Of a stretch of DNA of 64,000 nt, positions 15,890 through 22,544 are shown one piece after another. Source of the stretch: Micromonospora humi (lineage in GTDB: Bacteria; Actinomycetota; Actinomycetes; Mycobacteriales; Micromonosporaceae). The position numbers were made by a program, and so were the translations under genes. The DNA is taken from assembly GCF_900090105.1 (NCBI RefSeq), contig NZ_FMDM01000001.1, positions 600,913 through 664,912 on the forward strand, read 5' to 3'. Within the stretch, counting starts at the first letter, position 1, and every line of letters starts with the position of its first letter. The notes under the pieces are model-generated. The model saw nothing but the letters and a program-made list of their open reading frames with translations, did not search any database and had not been told where the DNA came from.

Positions 15890-16270
15890 TCAGGCGACCC
15901 GGGGCACCGGCCAGGCCACCCGGTGCGCGGTGGCGTCGATCTGCCCGGTCCGTTCCAGGTCGATCGGCTCGGTCCGTTCCACGGCGATCTGCCCGGTCCG
16001 TTCGACGGCCGGGTCCGTCGGCGCGTCCACCACGACCCCGGTGCCGGTGGAATCCCGGTCGGCATCGTCGCGCACGACGGTGAGCAGGTCCAGGAACCGG
16101 TCGAGGTCCGTCGCGGCCAGCCGGAACGAGCCACGACACCGGGGGCCGGTCCAGAGCGAGAGGACCACGGCGCCCCGGTCGGGGTGGTAGCTGACCCGCA
16201 GCGTCCGGTCCTCGCCGCGCAGGTCGCCGAACAGGTCACCGAACTCGGGCAGCGGTCGCACCTCTCCCAT
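15890..16270 (-). CDS. Hypothetical protein with C-terminal octapeptide repeats
   Basis: A 126-residue protein I do not recognise. Residues 1-85 look like a small folded domain (alternating strands: L-R-V-S-Y-H-P-D-R-G-A-V-V-L-S-L-W). The C-terminal part carries three consecutive 8-residue repeats of the form (V/L)-E-R-T-(G/E)-(Q/P)-I-(A/D), matching three 24-bp tandem DNA repeats. ATG 16270 has a GGGAGAGG site just upstream. It diverges from the dienelactone hydrolase gene. Repeat number may vary between strains; no function is suggested. Confidence 0.6.
   Translation of the reverse strand: MGEVRPLPEFGDLFGDLRGEDRTLRVSYHPDRGAVVLSLWTGPRCRGSFRLAATDLDRFLDLLTVVRDDADRDSTGTGVVVDAPTDPAVERTGQIAVERTEPIDLERTGQIDATAHRVAWPVPRVA
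15935..16006. repeat. Three 24-bp tandem repeats inside a coding region
   Basis: Units at 15935-15958, 15959-15982 and 15983-16006 share the core GGTCCGTTC and keep the reading frame. They encode the octapeptide repeats of the gene at 15890-16270. Confidence 0.9.
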
Positions 16271-16353
16271 CGATCCAGGATGCCCCACCCGGACCCGGGA
16301 GGGAAGGCCCGGCCCGCCGGTGCACCCGGCGGGCCGGGCGACGCGGCCGGGAG

Positions 16354-16359
16354 TAGCGT
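16354..16359 (+). promoter_or_regulatory. -10 box TAGCGT before the dienelactone hydrolase gene
   Basis: TAGCGT lies 34 nt before the GTG at 16394; the resulting leader of about 28 nt contains the strong GAGGAGG ribosome site. Confidence 0.4.
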
Positions 16360-16393
16360 GCGACGCGGAACCCGCAACGAGGAGGTCCGGACA

Positions 16394-17146
16394 GTGCAGC
16401 CGACGATCGTGGACGTGCCCACCCCCGACGGAACGGCGGACGCCTATCTGGCCCGGCCGGACTCCGGCGGGCCGTTCCCCGGCGTCCTGCTGTTCATGGA
16501 CGCCTTCGGGCTGCGGCCCCGGCTGGCCGAGATGGCCGGGACGATCGCCGCCCGCGGGTACGTCGTGCTGGTGCCCAACCTGTTCCACCGCGCCGGCCGC
16601 ACCGGGCCGGTGGACATGTCCGCCCTGGCCGACGACAGCCGGCGCGCCGAGCTGTTCGCCCGGGTCGGTCCGATGATCGCCGCGCTGACGCCGGCGACGG
16701 TGGCCCGCGACACCGCCGCCTACCTGGACTTCCTCGCCGCCCAGCCGGACGTCGCGCCCGGCCCGGCAGCGATCACCGGCTACTGCATGGGCGGCACGAA
16801 CGCGCTGCGGGCGATCGAGGCGCACCCGGACCGGATCGCCGCCGTGGCGGCGTTCCACGCCGGGCGGGTGGTCACCGACGCGCCGGACAGCCCGCACCTC
16901 GGTGTCGGCGCGGTCACCGGGGAGCTCTACTTCGGCCACGCCGACCAGGACGCCTCGATGACCGCCGAGCAGATCGCCGTGCTGGAGAAGACCCTGGACG
17001 CGGCTGGCGTCACCTACCGCTCGGAGGTCTACCCGGGGGCCCACCACGGCTACACCCAGGCGGACACCCCGATGTACGACGAGCAGGCCACCGAGCGGCA
17101 CTGGGCGGCGCTGTTCGATCTGCTGGAGCGCACGTTCCGGCGCTGA
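16394..17146 (+). CDS. Dienelactone hydrolase family protein
   Basis: A 250-residue alpha/beta hydrolase of the dienelactone hydrolase family, cytoplasmic esterases that open lactones in aromatic degradation or act on other esters. The triad is readable: nucleophile Cys131 in G-Y-C-M-G-G, Asp184 in F-G-H-A-D-Q-D and His217 or His218 in G-A-H-H-G-Y. GTG 16394 has GAGGAGG 9-10 nt upstream. No aromatic-pathway genes are nearby, so a true dienelactone substrate is doubtful. It stands alone between a divergent gene and an RraA-like gene. Confidence 0.9.
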   Translation: MQPTIVDVPTPDGTADAYLARPDSGGPFPGVLLFMDAFGLRPRLAEMAGTIAARGYVVLVPNLFHRAGRTGPVDMSALADDSRRAELFARVGPMIAALTPATVARDTAAYLDFLAAQPDVAPGPAAITGYCMGGTNALRAIEAHPDRIAAVAAFHAGRVVTDAPDSPHLGVGAVTGELYFGHADQDASMTAEQIAVLEKTLDAAGVTYRSEVYPGAHHGYTQADTPMYDEQATERHWAALFDLLERTFRR

Positions 17147-17202
17147 CCCGTCCGCAGGCCACCGGCGCGCGACTGGCACCTGCCACCACCGGCCCGGCTG
17201 GT

Positions 17203-17208
17203 TAGCGT
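17203..17208 (+). promoter_or_regulatory. -10 box TAGCGT of a leaderless promoter (RraA-like gene)
   Basis: TAGCGT is followed by 7 nt and the ATG at 17216. Confidence 0.45.
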
Positions 17209-17215
17209 CGGCCCC

Positions 17216-17929
17216 ATGGAGACCGACCGCACCGCGATGGCCGTGCGCTTCGCCGCGCTGACCACCGCCCACGTCGCCGACGCCTGCCTGCGGGCCGGGG
17301 TGCCGGTGCGCTGCGCCCCGGCCGTCGTACGCCCGCTGCGGGCCGGGTGGCGCCTGGCCGGGCGGGTGCTGCCGGCCCGGCACGCCGGCAGCGTCGACGT
17401 GTTCCTGGAGGCGATCGACCGGGCGTCGGCGGGCGACGTGCTGGTGGTCGACGACGGCGGGCGCACCGACCGGGCGTGCGTGGGCGACCTGGTGGTGCGG
17501 GAGGCCCGGGCGGCCGGCCTGGCCGGCCTGGTGGTGTGGGGCGCGCACCGGGACACCGCCGACCTGACGGCGGTCGGGCTGCCCGTGTTCAGCGCCGGCG
17601 TCACCCCGACCGGGCCGCTGGAACTGGACCCGCCGCCGGCCGGGGCGCTGGACTCGGCGCGGGTCGGCCCGTGCACGGTGGACGCCCGCGACCTGGTCCT
17701 GGCCGACGACGACGGCGTGCTCTTCGTGCCCGCCGACGCCGCCGGCGAGTTGTTCGACCTGGCCGGGTCCATCCGGGACACCGAGCGGCGGCAGGCCGAC
17801 CGGATCGCCGCCGGCGAGTCGCTGCGCGCGCAGCTCGGGTTCGGCGACTACCTGACCGCCCGGGCGGCGGACCCGACGCTGACGTTCCGGGCGCACCTGC
17901 GCGCGGTGGGCGGCGCGATCGAGGAGTGA
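17216..17929 (+). CDS. RraA-like family protein (possible 4-hydroxy-4-methyl-2-oxoglutarate aldolase type)
   Basis: A 237-residue protein of the RraA / HMG aldolase superfamily. The family block G-D-(x14)-G-(x2)-V-x-W-G-(x2)-R-D is present near residues 83-108, where the Arg and Asp bind pyruvate and metal in the aldolases. True RNase E inhibitor RraA proteins are about 160 residues; this longer form with a C-terminal helix is more like the metal-dependent aldolases. Substrate specificity is not deducible. It is convergent with a response regulator gene 3 bp away. Confidence 0.82.
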   Translation: METDRTAMAVRFAALTTAHVADACLRAGVPVRCAPAVVRPLRAGWRLAGRVLPARHAGSVDVFLEAIDRASAGDVLVVDDGGRTDRACVGDLVVREARAAGLAGLVVWGAHRDTADLTAVGLPVFSAGVTPTGPLELDPPPAGALDSARVGPCTVDARDLVLADDDGVLFVPADAAGELFDLAGSIRDTERRQADRIAAGESLRAQLGFGDYLTARAADPTLTFRAHLRAVGGAIEE

Positions 17930-17932
17930 GGC

Positions 17933-18559
17933 TCAGCCGCCGCGCGCCCACAGGGCCAGGCGCACCCGGTTGGGGCTGGCGGTCTTCGTCATCAGGCTGG
18001 TGATGTGGGTCTTCACCGTGGTCACGCCGATGTGCAGCCGTTCCGCGATCTCGGTGTTGGACAGCCCTTCCGCGACCAGGCCGAGCACGTCCTGCTCGCG
18101 GGCGGTCAGTTCGGCCGTGCGTCGCGGTGCGTCGACCCGGGCGTGCACGGCCCGCTGGACCAGTCGGCGCAGCACGTCCGGGCTGAACGGGCTCTCCCCG
18201 GCGGCGGCCCGGCGCACCCCGTCGAGCAGCTCGGCCGGTGGCGCGTCCTTGAGCAGGAAGCCGCAGGCGCCCGCGGTCAGCGCCGGGTAGAGGTGGTCGT
18301 CGTCGCCGAACGTGGTGAGCACCATGATCCGGGTGGCCGGCCGGTCGGCGAGGATCCGGCTGGTCGCGCTGATCCCGTCGACGCCCGGCATCCGCAGGTC
18401 CATCACCACCACGTCCGGGCGCAGCCGGGCGGCGAGGGTGACCGCGTCGCGGCCGTTGTCGGCCTCGCCGACGACCTCCAGGTCGGGCTGGGCGTCGCAG
18501 AGCATCCGCAGGCCGGCCCGGATGAGGTGCTGGTCGTCGACCAGCAGGACCCGGATCAC
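17933..18559 (-). CDS. NarL/FixJ-type response regulator
   Basis: A 208-residue regulator with receiver Asp54 (V-V-M-D-L-R-M-P-G) and a C-terminal LuxR-type HTH (L-T-A-R-E-Q-D-V-L-G-L-V-A-E-G, then T-V-K-T-H-I-T-S-L). The start GTG overlaps the kinase stop by 4 nt (GTGA), so the two are translated together. In this operon order (two membrane proteins further upstream on the same strand) the system could regulate, or sense through, those proteins; this is inference. Confidence 0.93.
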   Translation of the reverse strand: MIRVLLVDDQHLIRAGLRMLCDAQPDLEVVGEADNGRDAVTLAARLRPDVVVMDLRMPGVDGISATSRILADRPATRIMVLTTFGDDDHLYPALTAGACGFLLKDAPPAELLDGVRRAAAGESPFSPDVLRRLVQRAVHARVDAPRRTAELTAREQDVLGLVAEGLSNTEIAERLHIGVTTVKTHITSLMTKTASPNRVRLALWARGG

Positions 18560-19779
18560 GCCGGCTCCGGCGCGACCGGCCGGGGCGGCGGCGCCCCACC
18601 GGGGGCCCGGTCCGGGCCGGCCGGCAGGACGGTGCGCACCTGCCAGCCCGTTTCGGTCGGCCCGGCCTCCAGCCGCCCGCCGAGCACCTCCACCCGTTCC
18701 CGCATCCCGACCAGGCCGTGGCCGCCGCCGGACGGCACGCCGGCCGGCGCGGCGCCGCGCCCGTCGTCGGACACCGCCCAGTGCACCGCGCCGTCCACCA
18801 TCGACACGGTCAGCCGGGCCCGGGCCGCCGCGCCCGCATGCTTCGCCACGTTCGTCAACGCCTCCTGGGTCAGCCGCAGCACCGCCTGACCGCGGACCGC
18901 GTCCAGCGTGCCGACGGCCGCGTCCACGTCGGCCTCCACCACGACGCCGGCCTGCCGGGCCCGGTCCACCGCCGCCCCGAGAGCCGCCGGCAGCGCCGCC
19001 GGCTCGATGACCGTCAGCGCCGCGTCACCCCGGACGCCGTCCGGTTCGCGCAGCACCGCGACCAGCCGGCGCAGGTCGGTCAGCGCCGCCGTGCCGGTGG
19101 TGTGCACGTCGTCGAAGACCGCGCCCACCCGGGGGTCCAGGTCCGGCAGCACGTGCCGGGCCACCCCGACCCGCAGCACCATCGACGCGACGTGGTGGGC
19201 GAGCACGTCGTGCAGTTCGCGGGCGATGGCGCTGCGCTCGTCGGCGCGGGCGGCCCGGCTCTCCGACTCGCGCCGGTGCTGCTCGGCCGCGGCCCGCTCC
19301 TCGGCCTGCCGGCCCAGCTCCCGGGTGGTCCGCACGACCAGCCCGAGCAGCAGCGGCAGGCCGACGGTGACGGCCAGCCCGAACACACCGGTGAGCGCCT
19401 GCCGGACCGGCGCGCCGATCACCCGGCTCACGTCGATCGTGGCCACCAGCCCGGCCGCCAGCCAGAACGTGCGCGGCCGGCTCGCCCGCATGGTCAGCTC
19501 CAGCAGCGCCCAGCTCGCGCCGACCTGGTTGATCGTCACGTCGTCGACCAACGGGAGTGCCGCCACCAGCAGGGCGGACTGGATCATCAGGTTCAGCAGC
19601 GGCCGTCGGTGGCACAGCAGCGCCACCGCGAACGCCGCGACCGCGAGCCACCACTGCGTCGCGGTCGGGGCGGGCCGGCCGTGCGCGCCGATGACCAGGT
19701 AGCCGACACCGCTGAGATCCAGCAGCAACATCCGCGCGAGCGTGTCCCGCGCGTCGAACAACCGCCCCACCCAGCCCAC
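18556..19779 (-). CDS. Sensor histidine kinase, HisKA_3 type
   Basis: A 407-residue membrane kinase with about four to five hydrophobic segments in residues 15-155, a coiled-coil stretch at about 155-180, phospho-accepting His190 (I-A-R-E-L-H-D-V-L-A-H-H) and a HATPase domain ending in G-H-G-L-V-G-M-R-E-R. This is the DesK-like architecture common in actinobacteria. GTG 19779 is chosen because TAGGCT lies 6 nt upstream; that box includes the stop codon of the ABA4-like gene, so the kinase can also be transcribed separately. Confidence 0.93.
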   Translation of the reverse strand: MGWVGRLFDARDTLARMLLLDLSGVGYLVIGAHGRPAPTATQWWLAVAAFAVALLCHRRPLLNLMIQSALLVAALPLVDDVTINQVGASWALLELTMRASRPRTFWLAAGLVATIDVSRVIGAPVRQALTGVFGLAVTVGLPLLLGLVVRTTRELGRQAEERAAAEQHRRESESRAARADERSAIARELHDVLAHHVASMVLRVGVARHVLPDLDPRVGAVFDDVHTTGTAALTDLRRLVAVLREPDGVRGDAALTVIEPAALPAALGAAVDRARQAGVVVEADVDAAVGTLDAVRGQAVLRLTQEALTNVAKHAGAAARARLTVSMVDGAVHWAVSDDGRGAAPAGVPSGGGHGLVGMRERVEVLGGRLEAGPTETGWQVRTVLPAGPDRAPGGAPPPRPVAPEPA

Positions 19780-19785
19780 CGCGCC

Positions 19786-19791
19786 AGCCTA
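19786..19791 (-). promoter_or_regulatory. -10 box TAGGCT, including the stop codon of the ABA4-like gene
   Basis: On the minus strand TAG (19791-19789) ends the ABA4-like gene and begins TAGGCT, 6 nt before the kinase GTG at 19779. Confidence 0.45.
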
Positions 19792-20232
19792 GGCAACCGC
19801 GGCGGCCGGAGCCACCGGCCGCCGCCACCGCCGGCGCAGTCCGAGGTGGACGGCCAGCCCGAGTGGGCCGAGCAGGATGGTGAGCAGCAGCACGCCGGCG
19901 GTGAGCACTGCCGGGACGCCCCGCTCCCGCGCGTCGGCGAAGATCCAGCGGCCCACGAACAGGTCGAAGCCGATCATGTGGGCCCAGGCCGCCGCCGCGC
20001 CGTCGGCGGTGCCGAGGAGGTCCCGCAGGCCGTCCAGGGTCGGCGCGGTGACCACCGGCAGCACCGCGCCGAGTGCCGGCAGCACCAGCAGCGCGTACAC
20101 CAGCAGAACGGGCGCCACGATCAGCGGCGAGCCGACGATCCGGGTTGTCCACGACCAGCGCGGCGCCAGGATCATCAGCGCCCAGAACGGGGCGGCTAGG
20201 GCGAACGTCAACCCGAACAGCGCGCCGCTCAT
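19789..20232 (-). CDS. ABA4-like (DUF4281) membrane protein
   Basis: A 147-residue membrane protein with four hydrophobic segments. It resembles the ABA4-like family named after a plant plastid protein needed for neoxanthin synthesis; in bacteria the role is unknown. Seen: the opening F-A-L-A-A-P-F-W-A-L-M-I-L-A-P, and the H-M-I-G-F-D-L-F-V-G-R-W-I-F-A-D-A segment, the strongest family block. It starts by an ATGA overlap with the upstream eight-helix gene and is followed by the kinase-regulator pair. Confidence 0.82.
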   Translation of the reverse strand: MSGALFGLTFALAAPFWALMILAPRWSWTTRIVGSPLIVAPVLLVYALLVLPALGAVLPVVTAPTLDGLRDLLGTADGAAAAWAHMIGFDLFVGRWIFADARERGVPAVLTAGVLLLTILLGPLGLAVHLGLRRRWRRPVAPAAAVA

Positions 20233-21161
20233 CCGGCCAGCGCCATTCCGGCGCGGCGGACCCGGCGGGCCAGCACCAGGCCGGCGGCCGTCGCGGTGGC
20301 GAGCGCCAACACCGCCGCCACGGCCAGGGTGAGGCCGTCCGGCCGCGACAGCGGCTGCCCGCGCAGCGCCTGCCAGGTGAGCAGCAGGGTGAGCGCGGCG
20401 TACCCGGCGCCGCCGACGAGCACCAGCCGGGCCCGGGTCAGCTCGTCCAGTCGGGTGCCGAGGAACCGGTCGAGCAGGATCGCCAGCAGCGGCAGCGCCT
20501 GCAGCGCGTGCAACCCGACGAAGTGTCCGACCCGCAGGTCACCGCCGGTGGTGCTCCAGCCGACCAGCGGCAGCCCCGGTCCGCCGTCCGGCACGCCGAC
20601 GCTGTGCGCCCCGGTGATCCCGGCCGGCGCTCCGGCGGGCCGCTGCGCCACCATCGGGAACGCGACGAGCATGCCGAGCAGCGACACCCCGAGACCGAGG
20701 CGCACCGCGTACCCGCCGGCCCGGTCCGGCGTGCGCCGGCGCAGCAGCACGACCGCGAGCACGACCTGGGCCAGGAAGAGCACCATGATCGCCGCGCCCA
20801 TCACGTCGAACAGCGCCGCGTTGAGCGGGGTGGTGCCGTTGAAGTGGCTGGTGGTGCCGCGGACCACCTGGCCGACGATGACGACCATCTCCACCACCGA
20901 CACCGCCACGATCACGGTGGCCGCCCGCTCCGCGAGTCGGCTGCGTGTCGGCAGCAGGGACAGCATCCAGGCGAGCGTCACACCGTAGACCGTGAACGAG
21001 ATCGCGAACTTCAGCGGCTTGAGCCAGGCGGGGGCGCCGGTGAGCACCCGGGGGTCGGCCACCACGCCGATCGCGGCGACGACGGTGAGCACCGCCATCG
21101 CGGCCACGAGGAGCAGCAGGGGGCGGTGCCATCCGGCCGCCCGGTTCCACACGGTAGTCAT
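20229..21161 (-). CDS. Conserved multi-pass membrane protein, unknown function
   Basis: A 310-residue protein with about eight hydrophobic segments. A conserved-looking W-L-K-P-L-K-F-A-I-S block sits near residues 46-55, and G-H-F-V-G-L-H-A-L-Q-A-L-P near the middle contains paired histidines that could bind metal or haem. Similar proteins are annotated only as hypothetical membrane proteins in actinobacteria. It is the first gene of a probable four-gene operon (this gene, ABA4-like, kinase, regulator) with overlapping junctions. Confidence 0.75.
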   Translation of the reverse strand: MTTVWNRAAGWHRPLLLLVAAMAVLTVVAAIGVVADPRVLTGAPAWLKPLKFAISFTVYGVTLAWMLSLLPTRSRLAERAATVIVAVSVVEMVVIVGQVVRGTTSHFNGTTPLNAALFDVMGAAIMVLFLAQVVLAVVLLRRRTPDRAGGYAVRLGLGVSLLGMLVAFPMVAQRPAGAPAGITGAHSVGVPDGGPGLPLVGWSTTGGDLRVGHFVGLHALQALPLLAILLDRFLGTRLDELTRARLVLVGGAGYAALTLLLTWQALRGQPLSRPDGLTLAVAAVLALATATAAGLVLARRVRRAGMALAG

Positions 21162-21262
21162 GCCTGTAGATGCTGGTGGTCGGCGCGGCCGGTCGCGCCC
21201 GACCCGGAGCCGCGGTGGCGGCCTTCGGTGCGAGCCGCGTCTCCTACCGGGGGAGGAGACGC

Positions 21263-22450
21263 TCAGTCGGGCAGCCGGGGCATCTCCACGCCCGGGTCGC
21301 GGCCGAGCAGCACGCCGCGGGTCAAGGCCCGCGAGCCGAACCGGTCGCGCACGGCGTCGACCGCGGCGTCCAGCGCCGGCCCCGGCTCGGCGGTGAACGG
21401 CAGCGTGAGCTGGGTGTGCCCGCCGTCCAGGTTGCCCACCGAGACGCCCAGCAGGGTGACGCCGCGCTGCTCGATCAGCGGCAGCGCGGCGCGCAGCAGC
21501 GCCCGGGCGGCGGCCCGCAGCGGGGCGGTCTGCGCGGTCGGCTTGTCGAGCGTGTGCGAGCGGGTCGCCCGGGTGTAGTCGGCGAAGCGCAGCCGCAGCG
21601 TCACCGTGCGGCCGGTGCGCCGGGCGTCGCGCATCCGCCCGGTCACCCGGTCGACCAGCCCGGCCAGCACCGCGTCCAGCTCGGCGGGGGAGTGCGGCTC
21701 GCGGGCCAGCGCGTGCTGCGCGCCCATCGAGGAGCGCCGGCGGCCCACCTGCACCGCGCGCGGGTCACGGTTGTGCGCCAGGGCGTGCAGGTGCCGGCCG
21801 GCACCGCCGCCGAGCAGCGACACCAGGGCGGGCTCGTCGAGCCGGGCCACCTGCCCGACGGTACGCAGGCCGCGCTCGCGCAGCCGGCCGGCGGTGACCG
21901 GGCCGACGCCCCACAGCCGCTCCACCGGCAGCGGGTGCAGGAAGGCCAGCTCCCGGTCGGGCTCGACGACCAGCAGCCCGTCCGGCTTGGCCACCCCGCT
22001 GGCGACCTTGGCGAGGAACTTGGTGCGGGCCACGCCGACCGTGATCGGCAGGCCCACCTGCCGGCGGACCCGCTCGCGCAGCTCGGCCGCGATGCCGGCC
22101 GGCGGGCCGACCAGCCGCCGCAGCCCGCCCACGTCGAGGAACGCCTCGTCGATGCTGAGCCCCTCGACCAGCGGGGTGGTGTGCCGGAAGATCTCGAACA
22201 CCGCGCGGCTGGCGGCGGTGTAGGCGGCCATCCGGGGCGGCACCACGATCGCCTCCGGGCAGAGCCGCCGCGCCTGCCGGCCGCCCATCGCGCTGCGCAC
22301 GCCCCGGGCCTTCGCCTCGTAGCTGCAGGCGAGCACGACGCCGCCGCCGACGATCACCGGCCGGCCGCGCAGCCGGGGATCGTCGCGTTGCTCGACGGAG
22401 GCGTAGAACGCGTCCAGGTCGGCATGCAGGATGGTGGCCTCGCCCGACAC
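21263..22450 (-). CDS. dinB: DNA polymerase IV (Y-family, SOS translesion polymerase)
   Basis: A 395-residue Y-family polymerase for error-prone bypass of DNA damage. Seen in order: palm motif H-A-D-L-D-A-F-Y-A-S-V-E-Q at the start, V-A-C-S-Y-E-A-K-A-R-G (finger), the catalytic S-I-D-E-A-F-L-D near residue 106, V-G-V-A-R-T-K-F-L-A-K, two helix-hairpin-helix type segments (L-W-G-V-G-P-V), and the little-finger domain. The C-terminus lacks an obvious Q-L-x-L-F clamp motif, although Q-L-T-L-P-F is present and could serve. GTG 22450 is chosen because the earlier GTG 22468 lies inside the SOS box. Confidence 0.95.
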   Translation of the reverse strand: MSGEATILHADLDAFYASVEQRDDPRLRGRPVIVGGGVVLACSYEAKARGVRSAMGGRQARRLCPEAIVVPPRMAAYTAASRAVFEIFRHTTPLVEGLSIDEAFLDVGGLRRLVGPPAGIAAELRERVRRQVGLPITVGVARTKFLAKVASGVAKPDGLLVVEPDRELAFLHPLPVERLWGVGPVTAGRLRERGLRTVGQVARLDEPALVSLLGGGAGRHLHALAHNRDPRAVQVGRRRSSMGAQHALAREPHSPAELDAVLAGLVDRVTGRMRDARRTGRTVTLRLRFADYTRATRSHTLDKPTAQTAPLRAAARALLRAALPLIEQRGVTLLGVSVGNLDGGHTQLTLPFTAEPGPALDAAVDAVRDRFGSRALTRGVLLGRDPGVEMPRLPD

Positions 22451-22460
22451 CCGGTTATCT

Positions 22461-22476
22461 TCGCACACCTGTTCGA
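22461..22476 (-). promoter_or_regulatory. LexA-type SOS box upstream of dinB
   Basis: On the minus strand TCGAACAGGTGTGCGA matches the actinobacterial consensus TCGAAC-N4-GTTCGA at 11 of 12 fixed positions. It lies 11 bp before the chosen start, overlapping the probable promoter, so LexA would repress dinB until DNA damage. Confidence 0.75.
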
Positions 22477-22504
22477 GAGATGCGGGCTGGCCTGCCCGGA
22501 CGAG

Positions 22505-22537
22505 GGCCGGCCGGCGGGAGGGACCCGCCGGCCGGCC
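22505..22537 (-). terminator. Strong hairpin after the penicillin-acylase-type gene
   Basis: GGCCGGCCGGCGGG and its exact complement form a 14-bp perfect stem with loop AGGGA, 8 bp beyond the stop codon at 22545. No T-tract follows, as is usual in this DNA. It also insulates the dinB promoter region. Confidence 0.65.
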
Positions 22538-22544
22538 GCCCGCG

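Noticed and set aside
15935..16006. Three 24-bp repeats as a possible CRISPR remnant or iteron set
   Set aside because: Units are contiguous without spacers and encode octapeptide repeats in a plausible protein; no replication gene is nearby.
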